Position numbers and translations under genes: made by a program
Origin: Palsa-504 sp963756575
GTDB taxonomy: Bacteria; Actinomycetota; Actinomycetes; Streptosporangiales; Streptosporangiaceae
Direction of reading: 5' to 3'
DNA: 64,000 nucleotides
Assembly (NCBI GenBank): GCA_963756575.1
Contig: CAVWOM010000005.1
Location: forward strand, 186,001 to 250,000
Shown: piece by piece, positions 21,184-29,945 of the stretch
Position numbering within the stretch: position 1 is the stretch's first letter
Layout: every line of letters starts with the position of its first letter
Notes under the pieces: model-generated
What the model was told of the DNA's origin: nothing
Database searches by the model: none
What the model saw: the letters and a program-made list of their open reading frames with translations, nothing else

Positions 21184-21672
21184 TTAGTGCCAGTGAGTGA
21201 GGGGCAGCGGGCCGCGGCTCCGCACGGTCCGGATCGCGAACGTGCTGTGCGCCGCGACGACGGCCGGGATGGCCAGGATCTGGTCGAGCAGCAGGTCCTC
21301 GTAGTCGGCCATATCCCGCGCCGTGACCTCGACCATGTAGTCGTCGGCCCCCGTGACCAGGTAGCAGGCCACCACGGCCGGGATGGCGGTCAGGGCGCGC
21401 TCGATCTCCTCGGACGTGGCCCGGGAGTGGCTCTCGACCCGGACCCCGATGAACGCCGTCAGGCCGAGGCCGGCCTGGGCCCGGCTGACCTCGGCCCGGT
21501 AGCCCTCGATGATGCCGCTGGCCTCCAGGGCCTTGACCCGGCGCAGGCAGGCCGAGGGAGAGAGCAACACCGTCTCGGCTAGGTCGATGTTGGCGATGCG
21601 GCCGTCGCGTTGCAGCGTGGTCAGGATGGCCTGGTCGAGGCGGTCGCCTGGCGGTGGCATGAAAATTATCAT
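21184..21672 (-). CDS. Lrp/AsnC family transcriptional regulator
   Basis: A protein of about 162 residues with an N-terminal HTH (LDQAILTTLQRDGRIANIDL and LSPSACLRRVKALEASG) and a C-terminal RAM ligand domain (GADDYMVEVTARDMADYEDL). The start at 21672 is chosen for GAAGAGG about 7 bases upstream; ATG 21660 is also possible. It is divergent from an amino-acid permease, 93 bp away, which it very likely controls in response to an amino acid. Confidence 0.92.
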   Translation of the reverse strand: MIIFMPPPGDRLDQAILTTLQRDGRIANIDLAETVLLSPSACLRRVKALEASGIIEGYRAEVSRAQAGLGLTAFIGVRVESHSRATSEEIERALTAIPAVVACYLVTGADDYMVEVTARDMADYEDLLLDQILAIPAVVAAHSTFAIRTVRSRGPLPLTHWH

Positions 21673-21731
21673 AACAGCCTCTTCGCCGCACAATATTGCT
21701 TAGTGGTGCCTTTAGCGCGCAACCTTTGCCA

Positions 21732-21741
21732 TCGCATGCGA
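21732..21741. promoter_or_regulatory. Palindrome in the Lrp/permease divergent gap
   Basis: TCGCATGCGA, a perfect 10-bp palindrome with AAGG/CCTTT-like flanks, lies about midway between the Lrp gene and the permease gene. Position suggests a regulator site; Lrp consensus sequences are loose, so this is weak. Confidence 0.3.
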
Positions 21742-21765
21742 AGGCTTTTCGCCGATCATTGATGT

Positions 21766-23049
21766 ATGAGCACTTCAGCCTCGCGAACCCTGTCCGTGCC
21801 GCGAGCCAGCGCGCTCTACATCGGAGCCCTGCTCGGCCCGGGCCTGCTGCTCCTGCCCGGCCTGGCCGCCGAGCAGGCCGGGCCCGCCTCGACCATCGCC
21901 TGGGTGGCGCTGCTCGGCCTGTCCGCCTTCCTCGCCGCGGTGTTCACCGGCCTCGGCCAGGCCGTGCCGGGCGCGGCCGGGGCGGCCGGCTACGCCGCGG
22001 CCGGCCTGGGCCGCCGGGCCGCCGCGGTGACCCGCTGGTGGTTCCTGGCCGGCGTCGCCGCCGGAGCGCCGATCGTCTGCCTGATCGGCGCCAGCTACGT
22101 GACCGCGGTGACCGGCGGCGGCCCGCTGCTGCGCGCCGCCGTGGCGGCCGGGCTGCTGCTCGTGGTGCTCGGCCTGGCCGTCGGCGGAGTCAAGGCCAGC
22201 GCGGTGGCGCAGCTGCTGCTGGTCGGGCTGCTGATCGCCGTGGTGGTGACCGCGGTGGCCGGCTCGGCGCACGCGGCCCGCCCGGCCAGCTGGACCCCGT
22301 TCGCCCCGCACGGCGCTCTGTCCATCGGCCACGCCGCCTTCACCTTGATGTTCTCGTTCGTGGGCTGGGAGGCGGTGGCCCCGCTGACCGGCCGGCTGCG
22401 CGCGGGCCAGCTGTCCCGGGTCATCGGGATCGCGTTCACCGTGACCGCGGTGCTCTACCTCGGCCTGGCCGTCGCCATCGTCAGCTGCCTGGGCCAGGGC
22501 GCCGACCTGTCCGTCCCGCTGGCCGACCTGCTCCAGCTGGCCGTCGGCCCGGCCGGGCGGCCGATCGCCGCGGTGGCCGCGCTGATCCTGACGGCCGGGT
22601 CGGTCAACGCCTACCTGTCCGGGGCGGCTGAGATGCTGCGCGAGCTGACCGCCGCCCCCCGTCAGAACCGGCCGAACGGGCCCGTCCGCCTGCCCCGGCC
22701 CTCCGTCAACGTCTTCCTCGGCGTCATCGCCCTGACCGGCCTGGCTTTGATTACCCTGTCCGCGCTGCGGCTGGCCGACATCACCGTCCTGGTCAGCGTG
22801 CCGACCACGATGTTCCTGTGCGTCTACCTCAGCTGCACGGCGTCGGCGACGCGCCTGCTGGCCGGCCAGACCCGGATCGCCGCCGTCGTCGCGGTGCTGG
22901 CCGTGGCCGCGGTCCTGGCCTTCTCCGGCTGGATCGCCCTGCTGGCCGCCGGCCTGGTCGCCGTGATCGCCGCCCGGCCGCGGCTGGGGGATATCCCCCA
23001 GCGCAAGATGGGTGGCAGGCTGCTCCCGCCGGACCTCTCCCGTCCGTAG
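21766..23049 (+). CDS. APC-superfamily amino-acid permease
   Basis: A 427-residue membrane transporter with about 12 hydrophobic segments. It opens with ALYIGALLGPGLLLLPGL, the glycine-rich first helix of APC permeases that lines the substrate site, and TLMFSFVGWEAVAPLTG in the middle resembles YjeH-like exporters/permeases. No soluble domain is seen. The divergent Lrp gene suggests an amino-acid substrate. Direction of transport cannot be told. Confidence 0.88.
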   Translation: MSTSASRTLSVPRASALYIGALLGPGLLLLPGLAAEQAGPASTIAWVALLGLSAFLAAVFTGLGQAVPGAAGAAGYAAAGLGRRAAAVTRWWFLAGVAAGAPIVCLIGASYVTAVTGGGPLLRAAVAAGLLLVVLGLAVGGVKASAVAQLLLVGLLIAVVVTAVAGSAHAARPASWTPFAPHGALSIGHAAFTLMFSFVGWEAVAPLTGRLRAGQLSRVIGIAFTVTAVLYLGLAVAIVSCLGQGADLSVPLADLLQLAVGPAGRPIAAVAALILTAGSVNAYLSGAAEMLRELTAAPRQNRPNGPVRLPRPSVNVFLGVIALTGLALITLSALRLADITVLVSVPTTMFLCVYLSCTASATRLLAGQTRIAAVVAVLAVAAVLAFSGWIALLAAGLVAVIAARPRLGDIPQRKMGGRLLPPDLSRP

Positions 23050-23060
23050 CGTCGGTGCAC

Positions 23061-23330
23061 ATGCGAATCGAACGGTTTACCCCGGCCTTCGCCGCCGCCC
23101 TGATCGCCGTGCTGGTGTTCTCGCAGTACATCGAGACCCAGGCGGCGGCCGAGCTGCTCGCCCGGGCGCCTGGCGGGGTCGGCTACCTGCTCAAGGACCG
23201 GGTGGCCGACGTCGGCGACTTCGTAGTGGTGGAGAAGCACGTGGCGAGCATCTTCGGCAAGCTCGGCCTGGCCCCGTCCGACAGCGACAACCGCCGGGTC
23301 ATCGCCGCCATCAGGTACCTCGAGTCCTAG
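23061..23330 (+). pseudogene. Remnant of a NarL-type response regulator with internal deletion
   Basis: About 90 codons remain of a protein that is normally about 215. AVLVFSQYIETQAAAELL and GGVGYLLKDRVADVGDF are the end of a receiver domain, and these run straight into VVEKHVASIFGKLGL, the last helix of a LuxR-type HTH, ending RRVIAAIRYLES. The phospho-acceptor region and most of the HTH are missing. It directly precedes another gene with the same kind of damage. No function is expected. Confidence 0.8.
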
Positions 23331-23337
23331 GGAGCAC

Positions 23338-23893
23338 GGGAAGATCGCCATCGTCGGCGGCAGCGCCGCCGGGCTGTTCGCGGCGCTGCTGCTGGCCCGG
23401 GCCGGGCACGACGTGGTGGTGCACCACCAACCCGACCCTGGGCCGCGGCCTGGCCCTGGCCCTGGCCCTGTCCGGCGCCGCCGACCTGACGGACACCCTC
23501 GGCCGGTCCGGCGGCGACCCGGCCGCGCAGGCGCTGGCCCTCGACCAGCTGGTGGCCGAGCATGTGGTGCCGTACTACCAGGACCAGGCCGCGATCGACG
23601 CCGTGCGGCTGGCGGTGATGCGGCACACCGTCTTCGGCGAGCCCGCGCCGAGGGTCCCCGGGGCCGCCGTGGACCGCGTCAGCTACCCGCAGCTGCGGGT
23701 AGCCGGGTGCTACAACCCGGCCGCCTTCCGCGCCTTCTGGAAGATCAACGGCATGGTCTGCCCGCCCGAAGAGGCCTACACCGACCCGGACGTGATCGCG
23801 GCCACGCGGGCGGCCCTCAGCCGGCACGGCAGCGGCCCGCCAGTCGCCCAGCCGGCTCCTGGGCAGCTGCTCGCCGCCCTCACCCCGGGCTAG
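23338..23893 (+). pseudogene. Remnant of an FAD-dependent monooxygenase with deletion and frame change
   Basis: Begins KIAIVGGSAAGLFAALLLA, the FAD-binding GxGxxG strand, in one frame, then near 23430 switches to another frame at NPTLGRGLALALALSGA, which belongs to the far end of the FAD domain in such enzymes, and runs on to a stop at 23893. About 185 codons remain of roughly 430. There is no start codon at the expected place (CACGGGAAG follows GGAG). Non-functional. Confidence 0.78.
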
Positions 23894-23941
23894 ACCTCGG
23901 CCGGCGGGCTCCGGGGATCAGATGCCGGGCGGTGCCGCGGT

Positions 23942-23959
23942 ACCACGGATCACCGTGGT
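23942..23959. terminator. Hairpin in a convergent gap
   Basis: Perfect 7-bp stem ACCACGG/CCGTGGT with a 4-base loop, between the FAD remnant and the convergent phosphoglucomutase gene. Terminator by position only. I see no gene in 23894-24220. Confidence 0.4.
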
Positions 23960-24220
23960 CGCCCCCACTCCCTCCCGCGTCGGCCGACGGGTGCTGACAG
24001 GCCCGTCTGCGGCCGCGTGCGAGAGGCGACGTACGGGGAACAGCCGGCCCGGGCTGTCCTCGTCCGCCGGTACCGCGGCGGGCTCGTCCGGCAGGGTGAC
24101 CATCTGCCCGTGACGAGCCCGTCCCGCCCGGCAAGATCCACGGCCCTAGCTCAGCGGCCGCCCGTGTCGCCGCCGTGAAGATGATGTGGAGGCCGTGTGG
24201 AAGGCCGGCCCCGGACCGCT

Positions 24221-25861
24221 TCAGGCGCCGTCGATCGCGGCGGCGACGATCTCCCGGGCCTGGTCCTGGATGGCGGCCAGGTGCTCGGGACCGCGGAAGG
24301 ACTCGGCGTACAGCTTGTAGACGTCCTCGGTGCCGGAGGGCCGGGCGGCGAACCAGCCCGACGCGGCGACGATCTTGAGGCCGCCGATCGGGGCGCCGTT
24401 GCCCGGCGCGGTGGTCAGCGCCGAGGTGATCTCCTCGCCCGCCAGCTCGCGCGCCGAGACCTGGTCGGGAGAGAGCTCGCCGAGGGCGGCCTTCTGCTCC
24501 CGGGTGGCCGCCGTGTCGATGCGGGCGTAGGCGGGATCGCCGTACCGCGACGTCAGCCCCCGGTAGAGCTCCGACGGCGAGCGCCCGGTCACCGCGGTGA
24601 TCTCCGAGGCGAGCAGGGCCAGGATGATCCCGTCCTTGTCCGTCGTCCAGACCGACCCGTCGCGCTGCAGGAACGACGCCCCGGCGCTCTCCTCGCCGCC
24701 GAAGGCCACCGACCCGTCCAGCAGGCCCGGCACGAACCACTTGAACCCGACCGGGACCTCGAGCAGCGACCGGCCGAGCCCGTCGGTGACCCGGTCGATC
24801 ATCGAGGAGCTGACCAGTGTCTTGCCCACGGCCGCCGTCGCGGGCCAGCCGTCCCGGTGCTGGTACAGGTAGTCGATGGCGACCGCGAGGTAGTGGTTGG
24901 GGTTCATCAGCCCGGCGTCGGGCGTCACGATCCCGTGCCGGTCCGCGTCGGTGTCGTTCCCGGTCGCGACCGTGAACTCGTGCTGGCGGCGGATCAGGCT
25001 CGCCATCGCGGACGGCGACGAGCAGTCCATCCGGATCTTGCCGTCCCAGTCCAGCGTCATGAACCGGAACGTGGCGTCGACGGCCGGGTTGACGACGGTC
25101 AGGTCGAGGCCGTAGCGCTCGCCGATCTCGCCCCAGTAGGCCACGCTGGCCCCGCCGAGCGGGTCGGCGCCGATGCGCACCCCGGCCGCCTTGATCGCGG
25201 CCAGGTCCACCACCTGCCCGAGCGCGGCCACGTAGGTGCCGAGGAAGTCGAACCGCTGCGTGGTGGCGGCCGCGGCCGCCCGCGCGTAGGGGACCCGGCG
25301 GACCCCCTTGAGCCCGTCGGCCAGCAGCTCGTTGGCCCGGTCCTGGATCTGCCGGGTGATGTCGGTGCCGGCCGGCCCGCCGTCCGGCGGGTTGTACTTG
25401 AAGCCGCCGTCCGGCGGCGGGTTGTGCGACGGGGTGACCACGATCCCGTCCGCCCGCGGTCCTGAGCCGCCGTTGTGCGCCAAGATGGCGCGGGATACCG
25501 CCGGGGTCGGGGTGTACCCGTCGCGGGCGTCGGCCATGACCAGGACCTCGTTGGCGGCCAGCACCTCGAGCGCGCTGACCCGGGCCGGCTCGGACAGCGC
25601 GTGCGTGTCGACGCCGAGGTACAGCGGCCCGTCGATGCCCTGGGCCGCGCGGTACTCGCAGATGGCCTGGGTGGTGGCCAGGATGTGATCCTCGTTGAAC
25701 GTGGCCGTGAACGCCGACCCGCGGTGCCCGGAGGTGCCGAACGACACGCGCTGCGCCGCATCGCCGGGATCGGGGTGCACCGCGTAGTAGGCGGTCACCA
25801 GCTTCGCGACGTCGACCAGGTCTTCAGCGGCAGCGGGCTGCCCCGCACGCGGGTCTGTCAT
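24221..25861 (-). CDS. pgm: Phosphoglucomutase (alpha-D-glucose phosphate-specific)
   Basis: A 546-residue mutase interconverting glucose 1-phosphate and glucose 6-phosphate. FGTSGHRGSAFTATFNEDHI near the N-terminus, the phosphoserine loop VVTPSHNPPPDGGFKYNP, the metal-binding DTDADRHG and the phosphate-binding ASGWFAARPSGTEDVYKLY are all present. ATG 25861 gives the usual N-terminus; an upstream in-frame start at 25897 would add 12 poor residues. It supplies glucose 1-phosphate for glycan and sugar-nucleotide synthesis, which fits the glycosyltransferase operon further right, but they are not co-transcribed. Confidence 0.95.
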   Translation of the reverse strand: MTDPRAGQPAAAEDLVDVAKLVTAYYAVHPDPGDAAQRVSFGTSGHRGSAFTATFNEDHILATTQAICEYRAAQGIDGPLYLGVDTHALSEPARVSALEVLAANEVLVMADARDGYTPTPAVSRAILAHNGGSGPRADGIVVTPSHNPPPDGGFKYNPPDGGPAGTDITRQIQDRANELLADGLKGVRRVPYARAAAAATTQRFDFLGTYVAALGQVVDLAAIKAAGVRIGADPLGGASVAYWGEIGERYGLDLTVVNPAVDATFRFMTLDWDGKIRMDCSSPSAMASLIRRQHEFTVATGNDTDADRHGIVTPDAGLMNPNHYLAVAIDYLYQHRDGWPATAAVGKTLVSSSMIDRVTDGLGRSLLEVPVGFKWFVPGLLDGSVAFGGEESAGASFLQRDGSVWTTDKDGIILALLASEITAVTGRSPSELYRGLTSRYGDPAYARIDTAATREQKAALGELSPDQVSARELAGEEITSALTTAPGNGAPIGGLKIVAASGWFAARPSGTEDVYKLYAESFRGPEHLAAIQDQAREIVAAAIDGA

Positions 25862-25933
25862 GCCGCCATCCTGGCACGCCGGGCAGGCGCTGGACACGCC
25901 TGCCCGGCTCGCGCGCGGTCAGGACGACTGGAC

Positions 25934-27073
25934 TTAGCGGGACAAAAACCGGCGGCCGCGTTGCCGGCCGCGGGCGGCCAGCACCTGGGCCAGGCTCCTG
26001 GTGGACAGGTCGCGCACGGCCTCCTGTGCGCTCTGCCCGCCGGCCCGGCCGCCGATGAGGGCGCCGAGCACGGCCCGGACGGCGGCCTCGACCGGCAGGA
26101 CCGGGTCCGCGCCGCTGCCCGGCTGCTCCGCCGGCTGATTACCCAGCGAGGAGATATCGCCGACGATGTTCACGCCGAGCCCGGAGATCCTGGCCGCCAT
26201 CTCGCCGCTGATCTCGGCCGCCCGGGCCAGGGCCCACGCGGGGGTGGCGATCCGGGGCTCGTCCGGCCCCGGCCGGCGGGTGTTCTTCAGCTGCTCGATC
26301 ACGCCGTACCGCATGAACTGACCGTAATTACGCGGCGGCCATCCGCGGCCGGTGAATTCCTCGTTGAGCCGCCGGACGAGTTCGGCCTCGGCGGCGGTGA
26401 GGGAGCGGTTCGCCGCGGTTTCCTCGGGCACCAGGAAACCGTCCGGCAGGCCGAGCATTGACTCGAACACGCGCAAAAGCATAAGCCGGTCGGACTCGTC
26501 AATGACGATGACAGTAAGATTTTCCTTACCGGTCACGGCCGCCCAGCGGGCCACGAGTTCGTCGTGCCGGTGGCGCAGCCAGAAACCCGGCGTAGGCGTG
26601 CTGGGCGGGTCGCTCAGGATCCCCTCGAGCCATTCCAGGTACGGGAATCCGAAGCCGTTCTGTATGTACTGCTGCCATTGCGACGGCAGGATCCGGGTGA
26701 GGGACCGCAGCGTCACCACGACCTGGACGCGCTCGCCGCCCAGGTCGCAGATCACCCGGCGGGCCGTGGCGTCGTCCGCCTGGGCGAAGAACTCGCTGCT
26801 CAGCACCACCCGCTGGTCACCGGCGGCGGCGATCTGGGCGACCAGGTCCTCCCAGTAGGAGATCTTGGGCTGAGCCTCGCCGAGCAGTGGCGGCTGGCCG
26901 GTGACGGCGAGGATGGGCCACAGGACCGCCCGGCCCTGGCCGGGGTAGACGATGCCCTCGGCCGCCAGTCGCTCCCGGGCCAGGTAAAGGGCACCCTGGA
27001 TGGCGCTGGTGCCGGTCTTGTGCGGGCCGATGTGCAGCAGCCGAGCGCCCGTTCCGGTCCGGACCGCAGACAT
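25934..27073 (-). CDS. Sulfotransferase-like protein
   Basis: A 379-residue protein with a sulfotransferase-type P-loop at the start, LLHIGPHKTGTSAIQGAL, where the PAPS 5'-phosphosulfate loop is expected, and a 3'-phosphate region like VVVTLRSLTRILPSQW. The C-terminal 100 residues are divergent and basic at the end. GGGAG precedes the ATG. It is divergent from the PIG-L/glycosyltransferase operon, so sulfation of the glycan made there is a tempting idea; the acceptor is not known and activity is inferred only from the P-loop. Confidence 0.72.
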   Translation of the reverse strand: MSAVRTGTGARLLHIGPHKTGTSAIQGALYLARERLAAEGIVYPGQGRAVLWPILAVTGQPPLLGEAQPKISYWEDLVAQIAAAGDQRVVLSSEFFAQADDATARRVICDLGGERVQVVVTLRSLTRILPSQWQQYIQNGFGFPYLEWLEGILSDPPSTPTPGFWLRHRHDELVARWAAVTGKENLTVIVIDESDRLMLLRVFESMLGLPDGFLVPEETAANRSLTAAEAELVRRLNEEFTGRGWPPRNYGQFMRYGVIEQLKNTRRPGPDEPRIATPAWALARAAEISGEMAARISGLGVNIVGDISSLGNQPAEQPGSGADPVLPVEAAVRAVLGALIGGRAGGQSAQEAVRDLSTRSLAQVLAARGRQRGRRFLSR

Positions 27074-27158
27074 GGTTCTCCCAGCGTCAGCGGCCCCGCG
27101 GTCAGGATTATAGGGAACGCCGGCGATGCCGGCACGGGATTGGCTGCTATCGTGTCCA

Positions 27159-27190
27159 TGACTGAATGAATTTGATCAGTCACCTATTGT
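27159..27190 (+). promoter_or_regulatory. Candidate operator and -10 element of the receiver/PIG-L operon
   Basis: Perfect inverted repeat TGACTGA-N10-TCAGTCA (27159-27182) followed at once by TATTGT (27185-27190), a good -10 hexamer, 28 bp before the chosen ATG. A protein bound to the repeat would cover the -35 position. No DNA-binding protein is encoded in the operon, so the binder must come from elsewhere. Confidence 0.5.
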
Positions 27191-27218
27191 GAGTAGCTGG
27201 CCTGTCGGGGGGCACGTC

Positions 27219-28238
27219 ATGGAAGCCAGCGAGCCTGGGCGGATCCTGCTGATCGACGACGATCCCGCGCTCGGCGGGTACCTGACCAGGGTGCTGACGC
27301 GCGGCGGGTTCGAGGTCACGCACGAGCTCGACTCGGCCTCCGCCCTGCGCCGGATCGAAGCGCAGGACTGGGACCTGCTGATCACCGACATCGAGCTGCC
27401 GGGCATGAACGGGCTCGAGCTGCTCGAGCGGGTCCGCCAGGTGGTGCCGAGCCTGCCGGTCGCGGTGCTGACCGGGAACCCGACCGTCGACTACGCGGTC
27501 TCCGCGCTGCGCAGCGCGGCGGCGGAATTCCTGCAGAAGCCGATCGGGGCGGGAGACCTGATCACCAAGGCCGCCGAGCTGATCCGGGCCGGGCGCGAAG
27601 CCCGGTCCCGGGGCCGGGAGACCGTGCTGGCCATCGGGGCGCACCCCGACGACGTGGAGATCGGCGCGGCCGGCGCGCTGCTGGCGCACCGGGCGGCCGG
27701 TGACACCGTGGCCATCTTGACCCTGTCCCGCGGCGCCCGCGGCGGCGACCAGGCCCAGCGCGCCCGCGAGTCGGCCGAGGCGGCGGAGGTCATCGGCGCC
27801 CGGCTGTACCTCGACGACCTGGAGGACACCCGCATCGCCGAGGGCGACCCGACCATCGGCGTCATCGACCGGATCGTCGCCGAGGTCCGGCCGACGGTCA
27901 TCTACACGCACTCCCTGCACGACGTCCACCAGGACCACCGCAACACCCACCGGGCGGCCATGGTCGCCTGCCGTCGCGTCGGCCGGGTGTACTGCTTCCA
28001 GTCCCCGTCGGCCACGGTGGACTACCGGCCGACTCACTTCGTCACCATCGACGATCACATCGAGCGCAAGCTCAAGGCCATCGACACCTTCGGATCCCAG
28101 ACCGGGGTCCGTGACTACCTGGAGCCCGACTTGATCGCCTCGACCGCCCGCTACTGGTCCCGGTACTGCGGCGGCAATCACGCCGAGCCCTTCGAGGCCA
28201 TCCGTGACCGCGCCGGCAACCAGCTGGTGACGCCGTGA
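27219..28238 (+). CDS. Response-regulator receiver domain fused to PIG-L/LmbE-type deacetylase
   Basis: A 339-residue fusion. Residues about 8-125 are a receiver domain (ILLIDDDPALGGYL, phospho-acceptor in LLITDIELPGMNGLEL, and Lys in FLQKPIGAGDL). Residues about 140-339 are a PIG-L zinc-dependent N-deacetylase with AIGAHPDDVEIGAAGALL and HSLHDVHQDHRNTH, the metal-binding and catalytic residues. It has no DNA-binding domain, so phosphorylation probably controls deacetylation directly. ATG 27219 follows a G-run; GTG 27189 lies inside the -10 and is unlikely. The stop overlaps the next gene's GTG. The hybrid kinase at the operon's end is the obvious phosphodonor. Confidence 0.9.
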   Translation: MEASEPGRILLIDDDPALGGYLTRVLTRGGFEVTHELDSASALRRIEAQDWDLLITDIELPGMNGLELLERVRQVVPSLPVAVLTGNPTVDYAVSALRSAAAEFLQKPIGAGDLITKAAELIRAGREARSRGRETVLAIGAHPDDVEIGAAGALLAHRAAGDTVAILTLSRGARGGDQAQRARESAEAAEVIGARLYLDDLEDTRIAEGDPTIGVIDRIVAEVRPTVIYTHSLHDVHQDHRNTHRAAMVACRRVGRVYCFQSPSATVDYRPTHFVTIDDHIERKLKAIDTFGSQTGVRDYLEPDLIASTARYWSRYCGGNHAEPFEAIRDRAGNQLVTP

Positions 28239-29218
28239 CCGCGCCGCTGCGGGTGCTGGTCACCGGCGCGGGCGGGCCCGCCGCGATCGCCGCGATGAAG
28301 TCGCTGCGGGCCGAGGAGTCGGTGCGCCTCATCGCGGCCGACATGGATCCCTGGGCGGCCGGGCTCTACCTCACGCCGGAGCGGACGCTGGTGCCCGCCG
28401 GCGCCGCCCCGGAGTTCACCGCCGTGCTGCTCGACCGGTGCCGGGCCCTGGCGGTGGACGTCGTGCTGCCCACGGTGGACGACGAGCTGCAGCCGCTGGC
28501 CCGCGCGCGCGATGAGTTCACCGCGGCCGGCGTCGCCCTGCTGCTCGCCCCGGCCGCCGCGCTCGACGTCATCCTGGACAAGCTGACCCTGGCCGAGCAC
28601 TGCGCCGGCATCGTCCCGGTCCCGCGGACCGAACTGTTCGGGCCGTCCCTGGACCCGGCCCGCTGGACCTATCCGGTGGTGGTCAAGCCGCGGCGGGGCA
28701 GCGGCTCGCGCGGCGTGATCATCGTGGACTCGGCCGCGGAGCTGGCCGCGCTGGACCGCTCGCCCGCCCTGATCGTGCAGGAGTTCCTGCCCGGCGAGGA
28801 GTACTCCGTCGACGTGCTGGCCGACGCGGCCGGGCACGTGATCGCGTCCGTGCCGCGGCTGCGCGCCCGGGTCGACTCCGGCGTATCGGTGGGCGGCCGG
28901 ACCGTCCACGACCCGGAGATCGAGTGGTTCGGCCGGGCCGTCGCCCAGGCCACCGGGGTGACCTATGTCGCCAACGTGCAGTGCCGCCGGGACGCCGCGG
29001 GCACCCCCGCGCTGCTCGAGGTGAACCCCCGGATGCCGGGCACACTGGGTCTCACCATCGCCAGCGGGGTCGACATGCCCAGGATCGCCCTCGCCGCCCT
29101 GCTGGGCCGGCCGGTCCCGGCGAGCCTGGACTTCTGCGAGCGGGCCGTGGTCCGCTTCCTCGACGAGCACTTCCTGGACCCGGCCGAGATCGCCGCCGCC
29201 GGAATGGCGCTGGCGTGA
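28235..29218 (+). CDS. ATP-grasp carboxylate-amine/thiol ligase-like protein
   Basis: A 327-residue ATP-grasp enzyme that would couple ATP cleavage to formation of an amide or similar bond through an acyl phosphate. It has an N-terminal pre-grasp domain (VLVTGAGGPAAIAAMKSL), ATP-binding loop YPVVVKPRRGSGSRGV, the QEFLPGEEYSVDV segment and metal-binding LLEVNPRMPG. Closest in look to PylC/carbamoyl-phosphate-synthase-like proteins of secondary pathways. GTG 28235 overlaps the previous stop and the next gene overlaps its stop, so translation is coupled on both sides. Substrate unknown. Confidence 0.88.
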   Translation: MTAPLRVLVTGAGGPAAIAAMKSLRAEESVRLIAADMDPWAAGLYLTPERTLVPAGAAPEFTAVLLDRCRALAVDVVLPTVDDELQPLARARDEFTAAGVALLLAPAAALDVILDKLTLAEHCAGIVPVPRTELFGPSLDPARWTYPVVVKPRRGSGSRGVIIVDSAAELAALDRSPALIVQEFLPGEEYSVDVLADAAGHVIASVPRLRARVDSGVSVGGRTVHDPEIEWFGRAVAQATGVTYVANVQCRRDAAGTPALLEVNPRMPGTLGLTIASGVDMPRIALAALLGRPVPASLDFCERAVVRFLDEHFLDPAEIAAAGMALA

Positions 29219-29940
29219 ACCTCGACGAGGACTACCACGTCCACTCCACCTTCTCCGACGACGGCACCAGCACGCTGGCCGAGAACGTCCAAATGGCCTC
29301 CGAACGCGGCCTGCGCACGCTGTGCCTGGCCGACCACGTCCGGCGCGACACCGCCTGGGTGCCCGGGTTCGCCGCCGCGGTGGGGGAGTACCGCGGCCGG
29401 CCGGGGCTGCGGGTGCTGGCCGGGGTGGAGGCCAAGATCTGGGACGGCAGCGGCAGGCTCGACGCGCCGGACGCGCTGGACGGCATCGACCTGGTGCTGA
29501 TCGCGGACCACCAGTTCCCGGCGGACAACGGCCCGGTGCACCCGGCCGAGGTGCGGTCGGCCATCGCGTACGGCGGGATGACCGCCGCCGAGGCGATCGA
29601 GCGGTTGTGCGAGGCGACGGCCCGCGCGGCGCCGTGCGGCGGCCAGTGGCCGGGCGCGCCCGGCGTCCTGCTGGCTCACCTGTTCAGCCTGCTGCCCAAG
29701 ATCGGCCTCGACGAGGCCATGGTTCCCGATCCGCTGCTGGCCGACCTGGCCAAGCGGGTCGCGCACGCGGGCGCGCTGGCCGAGGTGAACGAGAAGTGGG
29801 CCTGCCCCTCGCCCCGCACGGTGACGGCCCTGGCCCGGGCCGGGGTGGGGCTGGTGGCCGGCAGCGACAGCCATCACTGCCAGGACATCGGCCGCTACGA
29901 CCGCTGGGTCCGGCCCACGCTGAGCGCCGTCTGCGCCTGA
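29215..29940 (+). CDS. PHP-domain phosphoesterase (histidinol-phosphatase-like)
   Basis: A 241-residue PHP enzyme, a metal-dependent phosphoesterase. Metal ligands are visible in order: HVHSTFSDDGTST near the start, CLADHV, AGVEAKIWDG, IADHQFP, LAHLFSLLPKIG, and GSDSHH near the end. The GTG at 29215 overlaps the stop of the ATP-grasp gene (GTGA). In this setting it may remove a phosphate from a sugar or lipid-linked intermediate; histidinol phosphate is unlikely since no his genes are near. Confidence 0.88.
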   Translation: MNLDEDYHVHSTFSDDGTSTLAENVQMASERGLRTLCLADHVRRDTAWVPGFAAAVGEYRGRPGLRVLAGVEAKIWDGSGRLDAPDALDGIDLVLIADHQFPADNGPVHPAEVRSAIAYGGMTAAEAIERLCEATARAAPCGGQWPGAPGVLLAHLFSLLPKIGLDEAMVPDPLLADLAKRVAHAGALAEVNEKWACPSPRTVTALARAGVGLVAGSDSHHCQDIGRYDRWVRPTLSAVCA

Positions 29941-29945
29941 CCGGA

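Noticed and set aside
29215..29940. Histidinol phosphatase of histidine synthesis
   Set aside because: PHP fold fits, but no his genes are near and the operon context is glycan-related.
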